This document shows, one piece after another, positions 25,340-38,348 of a stretch of 64,000 nucleotides of DNA. Below the pieces are notes generated by a model. The model saw only the letters and a list, made by a program, of their open reading frames with translations. It was not told where the DNA came from and ran no database searches. Made by a program: the position numbers and the translations under genes. The first letter of the stretch is position 1. Every line of letters begins with the position of its first letter. This DNA comes from Nymphaea colorata (lineage: Eukaryota > Streptophyta > Magnoliopsida > Nymphaeales > Nymphaeaceae), in assembly GCF_008831285.2 (NCBI RefSeq), contig NC_045148.1, positions 9,305,001-9,369,000 on the forward strand. Reading direction: 5' to 3'.

Positions 25340-28300
25340 ATGGCTGGAAGGATGTTGGCACGGTCCGTGGCACGGTTGTTAATCAGTAATTCTCGTTCGC
25401 ATCGGCCTCTTCCATTTAGCTCCTACGGTGCATTAAATGGTATTCAATCACATGTATCCCGTGGTATTTCTGGTAAAGTTTCTTTCCATATTTGATGTTT
25501 ATTCTTTACTTTTGTAATTTGTGCTCCTTTCAAGTCAAGTTTCTCTTTTTCTTACAGCAAACTATGAAGTCAATGGTCAATATCTGGTTCTCTCTGGTCC
25601 TAATCTTATTCTTTGTATGCACTACTTCTGGTTTACATAATTGCAACGAAAACGTAACTTGCATCCGTAAGATTTAGTATTGATAGGTCAAGGGGCTTTA
25701 CCTTTTGTTCTCTTTCTTTCCTTCTAACTAAGTGGATAAGAACGTTCTCATGGTCTAATCCTGGTCATAATGGTGAGGTTATTTGAAGAATTCGTTTGGA
25801 CTTTGTAAAAAGAGTTTGGTGAGTGATGGTGTCATAGAAGTGATGGAAACTTATGACCACCTTTGTCACTTGTCACATGAATTCTATGCATCATCCATGT
25901 TTAACCTATTCCTGGAAAAGTGAGTGCATCTGATATGTCTTCAATCTATTTGTCATAGGAAAACACAAAAATAGCTTGATAGTTGGATTTCTAAAACTAA
26001 AATATGAAAATTCTGAGAGAAAGTAGATTGTGGATCCATTATCATTGTCTGGTCATTTATAAGACCTCTTCTGTTCATGCTTTTTCTGTCCTGTAAAAAA
26101 TTTCATGTTCTAAGGCAAAAACTTCTGGTTTCTGATGCATTGCCTGGTTGCAGAGTCGAGGCTTCCGTTTGCAATGGGACTTGGCAGCACTCGCCTATAT
26201 AGTTCTGATATAAGCCAGTTGCCCCAGATTACAGATTCCGACGTATTGCAGCCATTCAAAGATTTAATGGCTGCAAGTTGGGATGAGCTTCCAGATGCTG
26301 TTGTTCATGATGCAAAAAATGCGTTGGCTAAAGCTAGTAATGATAAACAAGGCCAGGAAGCATTGGCAAATGTGTTTCGTGCAGCAGAGGCAGTTGAGCA
26401 ATTTGGTGGTACCTTGGTATCTTTAAGGATGGAGCTTGATGATATAAGTGGTGTAAGTGGTGAGGTATGTCAAGGTTACGATAGTGTGTCGTTACTAATT
26501 TAATGGCGATTGGCACTTATCGCTGCAAAACTGAGGCACTGGGACTGTTTTATTATTGGCTACTTGCAGAATGTTGGGCCTTTGCCAGATGATCTTCGAG
26601 ATGCTCTTAGTGCAGCGTACAAGCGGTATGTTACATACTTGGATGCCTTTGGCACTGATGAAGCCTACTTGAAGAAGAAAGTAGAAATGGAGCTTGGAAC
26701 CAAGATGATACATTTAAAGATGCGGTGCAGCAACCTTGGTTCTGAATGGGGAAAGGTGATTTTTTTTGCCAAATTCTATCTGAGTTGTGATTCAGAAATG
26801 TTAGCTTTTTCATGTAGAAATTTATGAGCTCAGTGATCACTTTAGTATGGATGCAGTCATCGACTTAGCAAATTGGAAGACTGAAAAACTGAATAGGACT
26901 TCATCTTATCTAATTTCTCATAGACGTTACAGACGTTACACATAAGTGGCATCTGCTTGAAAGATTTCCTATGGATCATAGCACAATGGGCTCATTGTGG
27001 ATTAGGAGCATGGAGAAGTTCTAAGTCTGCTTTATGAAATTTAGGAAGAAGAGGAAGGCCAAGTGGGAGAAACTCAGTAACTCATGATTCATTTGTTTAA
27101 GTTGTTTATTTTGGTGCATTTTGTGGGCTACACAGGTTATTACAGATGACAATCTTGGTTACACCTCAGCAACCCAAAATCTTGTTGATAATAATGAGTT
27201 TTAATATATCTTGGGAAAATATACTTTAAAAAAATTCTAAAGTATGAAACAACTCACATAAATAAATAAAAGGCGCCTCTTTATGATAATAATTTTTATT
27301 CTGTTACAGATATATAAAAGCATATAGAAACATGCAAAGAGGTTTAAATTTTTAAACAAAATGTAAATGATAAAAGTTCTAATATTTTTTCCAATAGGGA
27401 AATTTCAAGAACATCTCTAAAGAATTGGAAAAAACGAAAGCATGCATAACCTTTTCATATTGCTGAAAACACAGCTAATTTTTTCTATGGTTTATTCATA
27501 AGATTAACTTTGAGAATTTAATTATTAAATCAGTAAAAACTAAAAAGTTGTGGTCTTACCTTATAAAAGAACATTAAAAATGTCTTTATAAATACAATTA
27601 GGTTTTCCTAGAATTTTCTAACATTATAGAAAAAATATCAGATAATTTATTTTAAAATATTAACATACAAACTTAGTTAGTTGGCTATAATTAGTCATGT
27701 GTTAATATTACTGGATATAATTGAGGAAGCTAATACAGAATGATGAACATATAGTTTGTCTTTATTAAGGGTAGTCTGGTCTTTTTATCATATTAAACCA
27801 AGATTACGTTGGTAATGATCTAGGATTAACTGACAAATGGTTATTTCTGTTTAATGTTGGTAATTCAGGTGCCTTTTGATATTTTCAGTACTTAGCAATA
27901 TTTCTTCCTTTCATTTACTTTTTCTTTGGCAAATCTCTGTCAATGATTACAAAATATAATATTAACTCTGTATAAGAGGCATATTTACAGGGGCCATCTG
28001 TAGGAATACCTGTATTGACAACACTAATTACAGTTGTGAGCTTAGAAATATAATTCTGCTAACAAACCTGAAATTTGTTGTCCCTTCTCAAGTAACTTCA
28101 TTAACTCCTTGAACCTCAGCTATGAAACCCACTCATTGATGAGCAATTTTGAATATGTATGTGATTGTTGCTTCAAATTTATGACCTTTTCCTTTATCTT
28201 GTTAGCTTGTATCTGTTATGGCCAGGTAATGCCATATGTTACTGTAAAACAATGTACCTTCTCTCATCCTGGTAAACTTTGAGGTCAATAAAGTACTTTA

Positions 28301-30279
28301 TCTGTTTGGAATCCTTTGTAAGAAAACTTGGTTGTAACTTGTAAGAAGTTCATCTTAGTTACTGCTGTATGAAACCACGTAGAACCATCATCCAACTAAA
28401 TAAACTGATTTTCTTATTTGCACGTAATAATATCTTATTTGTCATGTTATATTTCTAGTTTATGGGCTTCAACCCACCTGTGATGCTTTCTTGCTGAGAA
28501 TAATTTGCACCTTTGATATCTTAACTGCTGCCAGAAAATTTTAAGTTTAATGCAGAGGGGTTTATTTCATACTTTTCCTAGTCAACCTTAGAGTTGATAT
28601 GGATTGTGTTACTGTTGCCAAACAACTCCTTAAGGATTCAAGAAGGTGTACATAGCATGAAAAATTTTATGCTTTCCCATCTACCTAAAGTTGGTGGCTT
28701 TATAGATCATGTGATTAAGGTCCTTTATGCAATCTGCATAATTTTGAATATCTTCCCGTGGCTTTTATAGGTCACTTGTTCCCTTGGATCATGGGATACC
28801 ACTTACCTAAAATATATTAGCATTTCCTTTCAGCAACCTTGTCTCGTTCATCGGCCTATAAAATGAATTTTGGCACTGTATGTTCTCCCTCAGCATCATT
28901 TTGGAAATCAGGAATATCACAGGAAACTTGTGTTGACTAAGGTTACCAACAAATATATCAAAAGACTCAACATGCATGTAGTGTGTCATCAACTGGAGGA
29001 GCATAGAGACCTAGTTGGTAAAACGAACTTTTGAAGGACCCTGAAAATCTGAATCCAACCGTGGTATGTCATCAAATGGAGGAGAATAGCAGCTACCAGA
29101 AGAAAACGAAGTTCTTGACGACCCTGACAATCTGAATCCAAATGTCAAAAAGGGGAAGAAAATTATTTTTAGTTTGAAATATGCTATTTGTGGCTTAATA
29201 AGGCCTGTACATGGTTAATAGGGATGTTTCACTGCATGAAAAAAATTTCACTAGATATTTAAGGGGTCCAAAAGTATAAAAAATGGCATTTATGCAGGTA
29301 AGCGGTGCCAAGTCCATTTCTTTATTCATTTCTAACTTGGAGCAAAAACATCTTGAGGAAGCGAACAACTAAATGAGCGACTTCAGAACACATAGAGATT
29401 TGATTTCTATAGCTAACATCCTCAATCAGCGCCTATTTCATAAGAAGATCCGTTATTCTCGTAATAAAAAGTTCAGATACATCATGTCGAGTTCAGTTCA
29501 GGTTGTTAACCGGACAACAGAAGCTTAATTTCGTATTTACTAATAAAGAGAGTGTTAAGGGAGGATAACAATTGAGGGCTGTCATGTGCATTCATATAGT
29601 GACATGGAAATTCTGCCACTCTCATTATCCAGTCACTGCTATTATGCTACTAAAAGGCAGCCAGATTTTTCTTACAGACTTGTTGTTGAACCCACTTTCT
29701 AAAGTTACCTACTAGGAATCAGAAAAATTCCTATGTCAGATTGTTGAGGCACCATAATGAATCTGATATCTGTTGAAATCAGGGGCCTTCGGAAATTTGT
29801 TAGCCATTCTCTCCGTAACTGCAATAACATATGTCGGCAAGTTCAGTCAAATATTCACAATACGACCTATGTCTCTTAAAGAGCCGCCTTGTTGCCGTCT
29901 GATTTTTCTTAGTAGTGCTATACTGGGCCATGGCAGCATTTGAAGCTGACTTTCCCCCTCTTAGTCACTTTAGCTAAAATTTGATTTATTGACAAGCTCT
30001 GTAATACGCTGTGTAGTGCTTTCTGGTTGGCTAGTCAGTGCCACCTTTAATTTTGTCATAGTTCAGCCTTTATCTTGTGCTTCTATTAGAAAACTCATAT
30101 GCTAGTTATTTCTTCTTCTTTTCATCCTACCAAAACTGTTCTGTAACCGGTCAGAAAATGAAAAATGTGGATCGTGTGGTTAATGATCAGCCTTCATTGC
30201 TTTCTCTTTTTGTTGCTTGCAGGTTACAGTGCTCGGGACTTCTGGGCTTTCAGGGTCTTATGTTGAGCACAGAGCTTGA
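25340..30279 (+). CDS. SDH5: Succinate dehydrogenase subunit 5, mitochondrial
   Basis: Four coding exons at 25340-25472, 26154-26464, 26570-26755 and 30223-30279 give 228 residues. The first 44 residues (MAGRMLARSVARLL...) are Arg/Ser-rich with no acidic residue, as expected of a mitochondrial presequence. From about residue 75 the protein closely follows plant SDH5, with DLMAASWDELPDAVVHDAK, QEALANVFRAAEAVEQFGG, KKKVEMELGTKMIHLKMRC and the C-terminal VTVLGTSGLSGSYVEHRA. SDH5 is a plant-specific accessory subunit of respiratory complex II in the inner mitochondrial membrane. The flavin and iron-sulphur cofactors sit in SDH1 and SDH2, not here. The last intron is 3467 bases, far longer than the others, and contains an AT-rich insertion. 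The terminal exon holds just 18 codons. Confidence 0.9.
27137..27817. mobile_element. AT-rich insertion with inverted ends inside SDH5 intron 3
   Basis: The left flank reads ATTACAGATGACAATCTTGGTT. The right flank, reverse-complemented, reads ATTACCAACGTAATCTTGGTT. The roughly 680 bases between are markedly AT-rich compared with the rest of the intron. This fits a non-autonomous inverted-repeat element. No target duplication was established. Confidence 0.4.
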
Positions 30280-31040
30280 TTGATGATGACTACTGTCTGT
30301 TCCGCTGAATGACTACCAATAAGTGTATGTATTGCTTCTGGGGAAAATGCTTTGGTTTCTTTCATGCCTGTGATGTTCTCTGGTGCGCACATCCATTGTG
30401 CAATCAAGTGTCTAGTTTCTGCTTGTGGTAAAACGGGAGCATCAAGCAATATCTTGTTTCAATTCCGATGCTATCACATGAAAAATGTCTTCTCTTTCTA
30501 GATCGACTGCACCCTTGCAAATAACAAGTGGGAATTTTTTGTTTTCACTTCAAAACTAATTGCTTCTGCACTCTGTCTCCATACAGCCAAAGGTATCAGA
30601 TACTCTTTGAAAGATATTGTCCACTTACCATCAGATCCATATTCACCCACAATGTGCTAGCGTGTTAGGACTTGAGTTATTTTTCTTCTGCATTGTTCCC
30701 TTTTTAATCTGGAGCAATATTATAAATACCACATGAACCAAATGGCGGCGAATGTTGAAGTGTTCGGCTTGCATGTGGCCATGTTACTGTTCAACTTTCT
30801 GCTACTAGGCCGCTGCCATGAGAGCAAGAGTGAATCTCTGGAAGTCCTCCTCAGGACTCAGGAGGCACCTCAGCTTTAGCTTGCCGAGGAGCAGCCACAT
30901 TGTTGGAACAAAAGAAAGCAGGTACTCCAATCTCCCCACTCATTCGCTATCAAGTGAGCAAGTCTGCAACACCTTCAGACTTTGAAAGCAAACCTTATAT
31001 TATTAGCAGAGCCAAAAATTTTGGCTGGTGGGAGCACTAG
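30280..31040. other. 3' flank of SDH5 and intergenic DNA
   Basis: The first part is the probable 3' untranslated region of SDH5. At about 31000-31035 AGAGCCAAAAATTTTGGCTGG is a short palindrome directly before the start of the duplicated block. No gene seen. Confidence 0.5.
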
Positions 31041-31882
31041 TTCATTCCTAATTAAATCCAAATGTGACTCACATCTCTGAAGCCCTAACACGGAAAATGA
31101 AGTTCTTGAAAACCAAAACATCGTATTAACATCAGATCCAAAATTTACAGGAGAACAAGATTATCCTGTCATTTGGATTCAATAGGACACCGAATCGAAC
31201 ATAAAATTGCCTTATTGCTCAATGCAACTTGTTTATGTTACCCAACCTATTTGAATTCGGCTCTGCAATCGGATCATGACATCCCCAGTTTCAATACCCC
31301 AAAGTCTCTCGAGCTTCGTCGCAATTCTCTATTAGACGTGGGGCTTTTGCTAATTAGCCTCGGGAAACGAAAACCCTGCGAACGGAAAGTAGCTTGCGAA
31401 GGCGAGAGAGGAAGAAGAAGGGGGCTTTACGGCGAAGGGAATGGCGGGCTCGTGGCAAGAGTTTCTTCCGTTCCGACCGAGAATATCTCGACCGCCTTGT
31501 GAGATTATTGTAGTCCGCCGGGAACGGAGCATTTCGTGGTAGTTACCGGCTCCTCTTTTCCTGATTTTCTCCATCTTGCCTTCAATGCCGTTTCAGATTG
31601 ACAAAGGGCCGTCTTTTTCGCTTCTTGTCTGCCTCACTTCTTCCTTCAGGTTTCTCTTTACATTCGCCGACGCGTTTTGAAGCAGTCGAGTAAGTTGGAG
31701 AGGATGGGCGACAGTGCCAACTAGCCTACCAGGAATTGCTTCATAAGAAGTGAGAATTAGAAGCCAGAAGGAGTAGCCGAGTAGCATTCCATCGACGTGG
31801 TTAGGAGACCAGAGTCCGGTTGGATTCCCCTCAAGCAAGAACTTTAGTTCGCATCGGCACTTCGGATTCCTGAAAATGCGAA
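31041..31882 (+). pseudogene. Truncated duplicate of the TRM61 promoter and leader (A')
   Basis: This block repeats 33771-34609, the region upstream of the TRM61 coding exons, with scattered substitutions and small indels. It begins at the shared word TTCATTCCTA and ends at TGAAAATGCG. It keeps the leader and the first-intron donor (GTAAGT at 31690-31695; GTAAGT at 34435-34440 in the intact gene). None of the coding exons is present. It also contains a 17-base word, TTAGGAGACCAGAGTCC (31801-31817), that the TRM61 copy lacks but that occurs in the B and B' blocks. It may still promote transcription. Confidence 0.8.
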
Positions 31883-32142
31883 TACCATGGCTTCACTCGG
31901 ATCAATGAAAAAATAAATTTTTATTAAAAAAATAAAAAAAATTTAATTGTGCTATGTATTTTTTGGATCTGAAAAATTTTAATTGTGTTTTATATTTTTT
32001 AGATCTGAAGTTGATTCTGCTCGAATTCAGAGGTTCGAATATCATAAAAAATTAAAAAATATTAAAGTCATGAAAGAGGTGCCGAAATCTCCTAGCGGGA
32101 TTTGATTTTACGATTTATGAGTAAGTGATGGAACGGAAATAG

Positions 32143-33486
32143 ATATGGTACCAAATATGGATAAGTTTAAACTAATCTGATGCGATGGTCATATAGCTAG
32201 TCTGAGAAATAATTCCGATTCGGATGCAGATCTTGGTACTGAATCCGAACTCGACGGTTACTGGGAATGTGTTTAGGAGACCAGAGTCCATCGGATATTG
32301 GATTCGGACCCGACTCGTTTGGGATCCTAGAAACGAGAGACGCAATCGGAATTAGAGAAGGGGAAGGATAAGAGGGTAATTTCACTTCAACCTTATGAAC
32401 CTCCCCTCGGGCAGGGCAGAATGGCGCTCCCGTAAATTCGAGATAAAGTAGGGGCTTTTGATTAAATTTGACCTCCAACAAATTTCCCACCAATACACCA
32501 TGGAATTGCTCGGATAGGCGACGGAGGAAGAAGCGGAACGGCGGAAGAAGACGGGGATCATGGAGTTCGACGCGAGGATTTTCCCTTTTCATCTCCGCTC
32601 ATCTCTGCCTCCGATCGGATTTCTATTTTCGTATTTCCGATTCTAATCGGAAATCCCGCAGTTTGAGGTGCGTGTAATCGGCTCTACTGAAGAGGTTTTG
32701 TCGATCTCCTCTTCGCTGCCGTATCGGATTGGAAACAGGGGGTCTGCTTTGTTTTTCTCGCGTTCTTGATGATCCGGTTGGATTCTGGGTGGAATCTGCC
32801 TTGCAATCTCATTGCTTTCGTGCGTTTCAGTGGGTTTTGTTTCTTCACATTGTTGTTTGTTGTTTTTTGCACTTCTAGTCGATTATCGGGTGGTGATTCT
32901 TGAACCATTGACAGATTTTATTTTCGGTTTGTTTGTTTCTTCTTGAAAACGGAGGTGCTTGTGTTTCGCTTTCAATTGTTTGTTACTGTGAAGGAGTAGC
33001 CTGCTGGATTTTTTTTTTGCTGTGTTAGAAATTTTCTGGTATTTTGACCCCAAGGTTTTGTTGTTTGTGCGCTTTATCGACGTTTTGCGAAGTGAGTGAC
33101 GAAGATTTGCAATTTGAGTGCCAATGTTGCAAAAATATTTGCATTTAAACCCGAGTTCAAGTTCGATTAGGTTTGGTTTTAATATAAAATAATATATATA
33201 AATATAATTAAATATATATATATTAATAAAATAAATATTAGAAAAAATATCGGGATTATCGGCTTGGCCTGGTGTTTTCTTTTTTTTTTGAGCCTAATCG
33301 AACTGGGTATCATTCTTTTTTTGAGCCTAATCGAACTGGGTATCAGGTATCCAGCAGCGATCCAGTGGCTTTTTTTTTTTTGAATCCAAATCAAACCGAC
33401 TACCAGGTATCTAGCGGTAGTCCAGCTCAATGCCTAGATTTATTTGCATTTCAGTGCATCTTTATTTCTTGTAGATATTCATTTTT
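32143..33486 (+). pseudogene. Truncated duplicate of the RING-gene promoter and leader (B')
   Basis: This block repeats 42573-43612, the promoter, first non-coding exon and start of intron 1 of the RING E3 gene. The offset is about 10,430 bases. Similarity is high through GAGGCGACGGAGGAAGAAG-type leader sequence (about 32514) and the donor GTGCGT. No RING coding exon follows. The upstream ORF of the intact leader is broken here by TAG at its sixth codon. A 294-base insertion splits the block at 33147-33440. Confidence 0.8.
33147..33440. mobile_element. 294-base insertion with 11-base target duplication
   Basis: TATTTGCATTT occurs at 33136-33146 and again at 33441-33451, flanking the insert. 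In the paralogous block at 43568-43578 the word occurs once, with the same sequence on each side, so that is the empty site. The insert contains an AT-rich part and two direct copies of a unit with GAGCCTAATCGAACTGGGTA. Its ends are only weakly inverted. A target duplication of 8-11 bases fits hAT or Mutator-like elements. The class is not settled. Confidence 0.75.
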
Positions 33487-33770
33487 AATAATTTTATATA
33501 TATTTAATTGTTTATATATATAAAGCAATGAAATATACGAAATTATTAACATAAAAACTAAATAAAATGTGTGTCACTTATGACTTCTCAGTTCTCATAT
33601 CCTATTTATAAAGAAGAATAAAGGATTGAGTGAAATGTTCAACTTGGTACCTGAAAAACACCCTCTCATCTCTTATCATGTTGAGGTCCCAGAATCTCTT
33701 TATCCCTCCTCTACCGAGTTCTTTAGATGTCCTCTGCCACAGGGAGCCATCATCAAAATTAGATCCAACG

Positions 33771-34932
33771 TTCATTCCTAACTAAATCGAAATGCGAGTC
33801 ACATCTCTGAAGCCCTAACACGGAAGATGAAGTTCTTGGAAACCAAAATATCATATTAACATCAAATCCAAAATTTACAGGAGAATAAGATTGCCCTGTC
33901 ATTTGGATTCATTAGGACACCGAATTGAATACAAAATTGCCTTATTGCTCATTGCTCATTGCAACTCGTTTTTGTTACCCAATCCATTTGGATTCGGGTG
34001 TGCATTCGGATCATGACATCCCCAGTTTCAATACCCCAATGTCTCTCGAACTTCGTTGCAATTCTCTATTAGATGTGGGGCTTTTGCCAATTAGCCTCAA
34101 ACAAAAACCCTGCGAGCAGGAAGTAGTTTGCGAAGGCGAGAGAGGAAGAAGAAGGGGGTTTTACGGCGAAGAGAATCGCCGAGAGTCGTGGGCTCGTGGC
34201 AAGAGTTTCTTCCGTTCCGACTGAGTATATCTCGACCGCCTTCGGAGATTATTGCAGTCCGCCGGGAACGGAGCATTTCGTGGTAGTTGCCAACTACTCT
34301 TTTCCTGATTTTCTCCATCTTGTCTTCAATGCCGTTTCAGATTGAGAAAGGGCTGTCTTTTTCGCTTCTTCTGTGCCTTTGCTTCTTCCTTTAGGTTTTT
34401 CTTTATTTTCGCTGACGCGTTTTGAGGTAGTCGGGTAAGTTGAAGGGCGATAGTACCACCCAGCCTTCCAGGAATTGCTTCTTAAGAAGTGAGAACTGAG
34501 AATTAGAAGCCAGAAGGAGTAGCCGAGTATTAATCCTAGCTTAAAGTCATGCAATTCCCGTCAAGCAGGAACTTATCGCATCGGGACTTCGGATTCCTGA
34601 AAATGCGTATATTATATGATGCCAAGTGCTTCAGTTTTTCAAATTTGTCTTGCTGACGGATAGGACCTTACATCATGTCGATTCTCCATTATATTCAACT
34701 CCGAAAAGATGTAGCAGTAGTCCATCTCTTACAACTGTGTCAACTTGACATGTGACAAGCATTTAATCCAACTTGACATGTTTTGGAGATCTTTTTTATG
34801 CATTACTATGTGTACAGTTTCAGTATCTCCATTTCCGCGTCGGTTGGAAAACAGCTTTCTTCATGATTGTACTGCTATTACTTTCGTTTCCTTATAACTA
34901 AGCGGCTAGACCTTTCCCCATTATTTTTTCAG
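33771..34932 (+). promoter_or_regulatory. Promoter, leader exon and leader intron of the TRM61 gene (A)
   Basis: The region upstream of the first coding exon. A strong donor GTAAGT at 34435-34440 and the acceptor TTTTTTCAG ending at 34932 define a likely leader intron. The part 33771-34609 is duplicated at 31041-31882. The transcription start is not visible. Confidence 0.55.
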
Positions 34933-35011
34933 ATTACTCAGGTGTACATACTTGGAAGAAGAAGGACCCTCAACACCAAATCATTATTTAAATATCCTTT
35001 TCGTGTTCCTA

Positions 35012-36107
35012 ATGGATCCTGCATGTAAGAATTCGTTTCATCGGCGAATTTGTGATGGTGACCTCGTTATTGTGTATGAGAGGTATGATACCATGAAGGC
35101 AATCAAAGTGCAAAATGGCTCGGAATTCCAAAACAGATTTGGTGTCTTCCAACATTCTGACTGGATTGGAAGGCCTTTTGGGTCCAAGGTACTGAGCAAG
35201 AAGGGTGGATTTGTGTATTTATTAGCTCCTACTCCGGAGCTCTGGACTTTAGTCTTAAGCCACAGGACTCAGATTTTATATATTGCAGATATCAGCTTTG
35301 TGATATCATACTTGGAAATTGTTCCAGGTTGTCTGGTTCTGGAGTCTGGAACTGGTAGTGGGTCACTCACGACTTCCCTTGCAAGGGCAGTCGCTCCATC
35401 TGGCCATGTCTATACATTTGATTTTCATGAACTTCGAGCTTCCTCTGCAAGGTACAGTTGGGTTGTTTGTCACAAACTTGTTCTTTTTAGGGTACTTGTG
35501 ATGAAAGTTTTGCAAATTCTTAGTAACCATAGGCATGGAATTTGAGCTTTTTTTTTTTCACTCTGGAGTATATATTGTTGTGTTGCCATCATTTGAGTAG
35601 TCATTTCGCTATTTATGATGCGTAGTGGGTTAACTTGATTGAATTGGTTGCCATAACCAGGGGAATCTTACGCTTGAACTCCGAACTGGTCATTCTCTGA
35701 TTTGTACAAGGAAAAAGGGCATGAAATTCATGCCCATTCATGATAATCTTTCAGAGTTGTTGAGGAGCTATTTTTAGTGCCTATTGCAATAACTTCCTGC
35801 ACATGTATATGCACACACACGCACAGAGGTGTACATCCCAGATGGCTTCAGAAGTTATGTCAGCGAGAGTACCACTTTTAAATTATATTATGGCAGTATA
35901 TTTAACTTTATTCATATGATAAACATATATTAAATCAATCATTTTTTGGGTTTGAATGTTCTTGTTTTTTACTAGAGGATCAACTGCTCTTACAACATCA
36001 AGAATTGGATAGTAGAAAAATCAATCTGTTGGCCTGTTCATAATGTGTTTAAGATATTTTTAAGAATTTAAAAGGTCTGGTTTTTGTTGCTGTTGGTGGA
36101 TATACTC

Positions 36108-36173
<66 letters not shown>

Positions 36174-37843
36174 TGTTTGAGAAATTATTTTGTTTTAGCA
36201 TCTGCTGGTGTAAGGAGGCTCATGAGCTTATCCACTTTCCTTGAGGCTAATTGATGGTTGAATAGTTTACTCTAATTTTTTCTTAGTTTTGCTAAGGCAT
36301 TGTGTAGAGTGCTGGTGAAACAATGGCTGCACAACTGTGTAAGGTTTCTGCCTAAGGAACAATTGTAGATGGCCTAGGAACTAGAAACTGTTGGCCCAGT
36401 GGTGGTCCTCTTGCCTAGCAAAGTCGGCCCTTAATGGACAATGATAGGCAGACCAAAGATTGCTCATCACAGTCTAAGTGTGCTTGCTTTGTGCACCGGC
36501 ACAGAAGAATGAGAATCCGCTTTTTCAGATAGTGGCTTACTTCCTTGAGTTAACTAAGAAATGAGCATTGTTGACCCATATTATTTCAGGCTCATAAAGA
36601 GGATGCAACTGACAATGTCACATTTAGAGATTGAGGTTTTCAGCAATCTTTCCCATGGTGTCTAGACTCTAGAGAAACCAGCTTTGAGCATGATATTTAT
36701 ACCAATGCTGATATCATCCCAATCCTGTTAATGATTCGACTTTGCTTTTATATGATTGCACGGTTAATATATGGTTGCTTGGATGTAGTGAAAATTGAAA
36801 TGTAGTAGTGGCTGTTTCAGTGATCCATCTAATCAATTAATCATCTTTAATGTTGCATATTATCGAACCTTGATATATGATTAGCTTATATAGTTATAAT
36901 TGTCGTTTCTTTTGCAGAGAGGATTTTGAGAAGACCAAATCAAGTAACCTAATCACTGTGGATGTCCGCGATATTCAAGGCGAAGGATTTCCAGAGAAGT
37001 TTTATAAGATGGCAGATGCTGTGTTTCTTGACCTTCCACAACCTTGGCTGGCCATACCGTCTGCTGGCAAAACGTTGAAATGTGATGGAACCATATGCTC
37101 CTTCTCACCTTGCATTGAGCAAGTTCAACGAGCATGCGAGACACTGAGGTCATGTGAATTCACTGGTGAGCACTCAAATCAGGTTTCCATAGATATTATG
37201 TCGTCCAAAAAGAAATATGAATGGCAAAAGGAAGAAAAGAATGAAGAGTTCGTTGACAGCTAATCAAAGTAAACCAGTAAAAAAGTTGTCCATGGTTAAC
37301 CACTACATGGGTGCACGTGTGCATACATGAACTCAATGGCACACGGCCTAGTTATTCTTAGAACAGTCTTCCGTTTAGGTTCACCTGTGGTACCATCTTG
37401 ACCTAGTAAACAACCTGATCAACTCACAATGTTTTGTACTAGCATTATCAGATCATGGTACTCAATGAACAAAACTTTTATCTACTGATCGGGATCCTCT
37501 TTAACTAGTCGACTGTACCCCTCAATTAAGTTCTCCCTTCAATTTTTTTTCCCCATTAATTGAACTAAAGGTCCTATCAGATGGATTTCCTTTCTAAAAT
37601 TTGTTATCTGGTGCAGATATTCGAACATTTGAGATACTCCTGCGGACCTATGAAGTCAAGGAAATCAAGATGGAGGGCTATTCTAATGATAAAGGAACAG
37701 CCAGTGCCCTTCCTTGCAAGAGGCAGTGTTCTGATGGTGGTAGCATAAGCGAGAGAACGAGTAGAATTACAGTGCGGCCATCTAGCGAATCTCGAGGTCA
37801 CACTGGATATCTGACGTTTGCAAGGCTAAGCGTCACCAGCTAA
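35012..37843 (+). CDS. TRM61: tRNA (adenine-58-N1)-methyltransferase catalytic subunit
   Basis: Three coding exons at 35012-35451, 36918-37165 and 37617-37843 give 304 residues. The protein follows plant TRMT61A/Trm61: an N-terminal beta domain with NRFGVFQHSDWIGRPFGS (residues 41-58), then YLLAPTPELWTLVLSHRTQI. The Rossmann-fold S-adenosylmethionine motif I is LESGTGSGSLT (110-120), and DLPQPW (185-190) carries the catalytic-region Asp. Family members pair with Trm6 to methylate A58 in the T-loop of tRNAs, in the nucleus. The C-terminal tail after about residue 250 is not conserved. The start at 35012 lies in the same exon as a leader segment. No in-frame ATG precedes it in that exon. The gene has a partial duplicate of its leader upstream. 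Confidence 0.92.
36107..36170. repeat. Compound (CT)n(TA)n microsatellite in TRM61 intron
   Basis: CT dinucleotides pass into about 19 TA dinucleotides within the intron between 35452 and 36917. Such TA runs are prone to length change. Confidence 0.95.
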
Positions 37844-38305
37844 TCTCTCTCTCTCTCTCACTTACACATTCATTTTGTGAAGAGAAGTCTCTTCCTGCAT
37901 CCTCTGTTACTGCTCTGCCTTGCTGCGAAACCAGATCTGGGAAAAGCTGTTATTACATGTTCAATCATTTTTGTAGCAACGCATCCATTCTCACTTACTG
38001 TGCGCTGCTGTAATGAATCTCCTGAAACTCTAACCTCCCACTTTTTTGACAATTATGAGATAAACGAGTATTTTAGGTGTATCATTTTAGATGTGTCAGA
38101 CTTGCCGACCTGAAAAAGAGGTGTATGTGTACCATGTCTTGTCTATTTGTCCTTTCATTCAGAACCCCACTAGGATCCCTCCCTTGCCAACCAGAAAAAG
38201 CCTCTCCATTGCTTTAATCTTGTGGTAAACGGATGTACACACTAAATATTGAGATGCTAGGCGTCAAAAAGGAAGATCCATGATGGTGGTGATGATGATG
38301 ACTTT

Positions 38306-38348
<43 letters not shown>

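Noticed and set aside
31173-31502. Frame of 109 codons in A' and a similar one in A (33925-34224)
   Set aside because: The two frames diverge with shifts and different starts and lie in a promoter/leader duplicate, so the similarity reflects the DNA duplication rather than coding.
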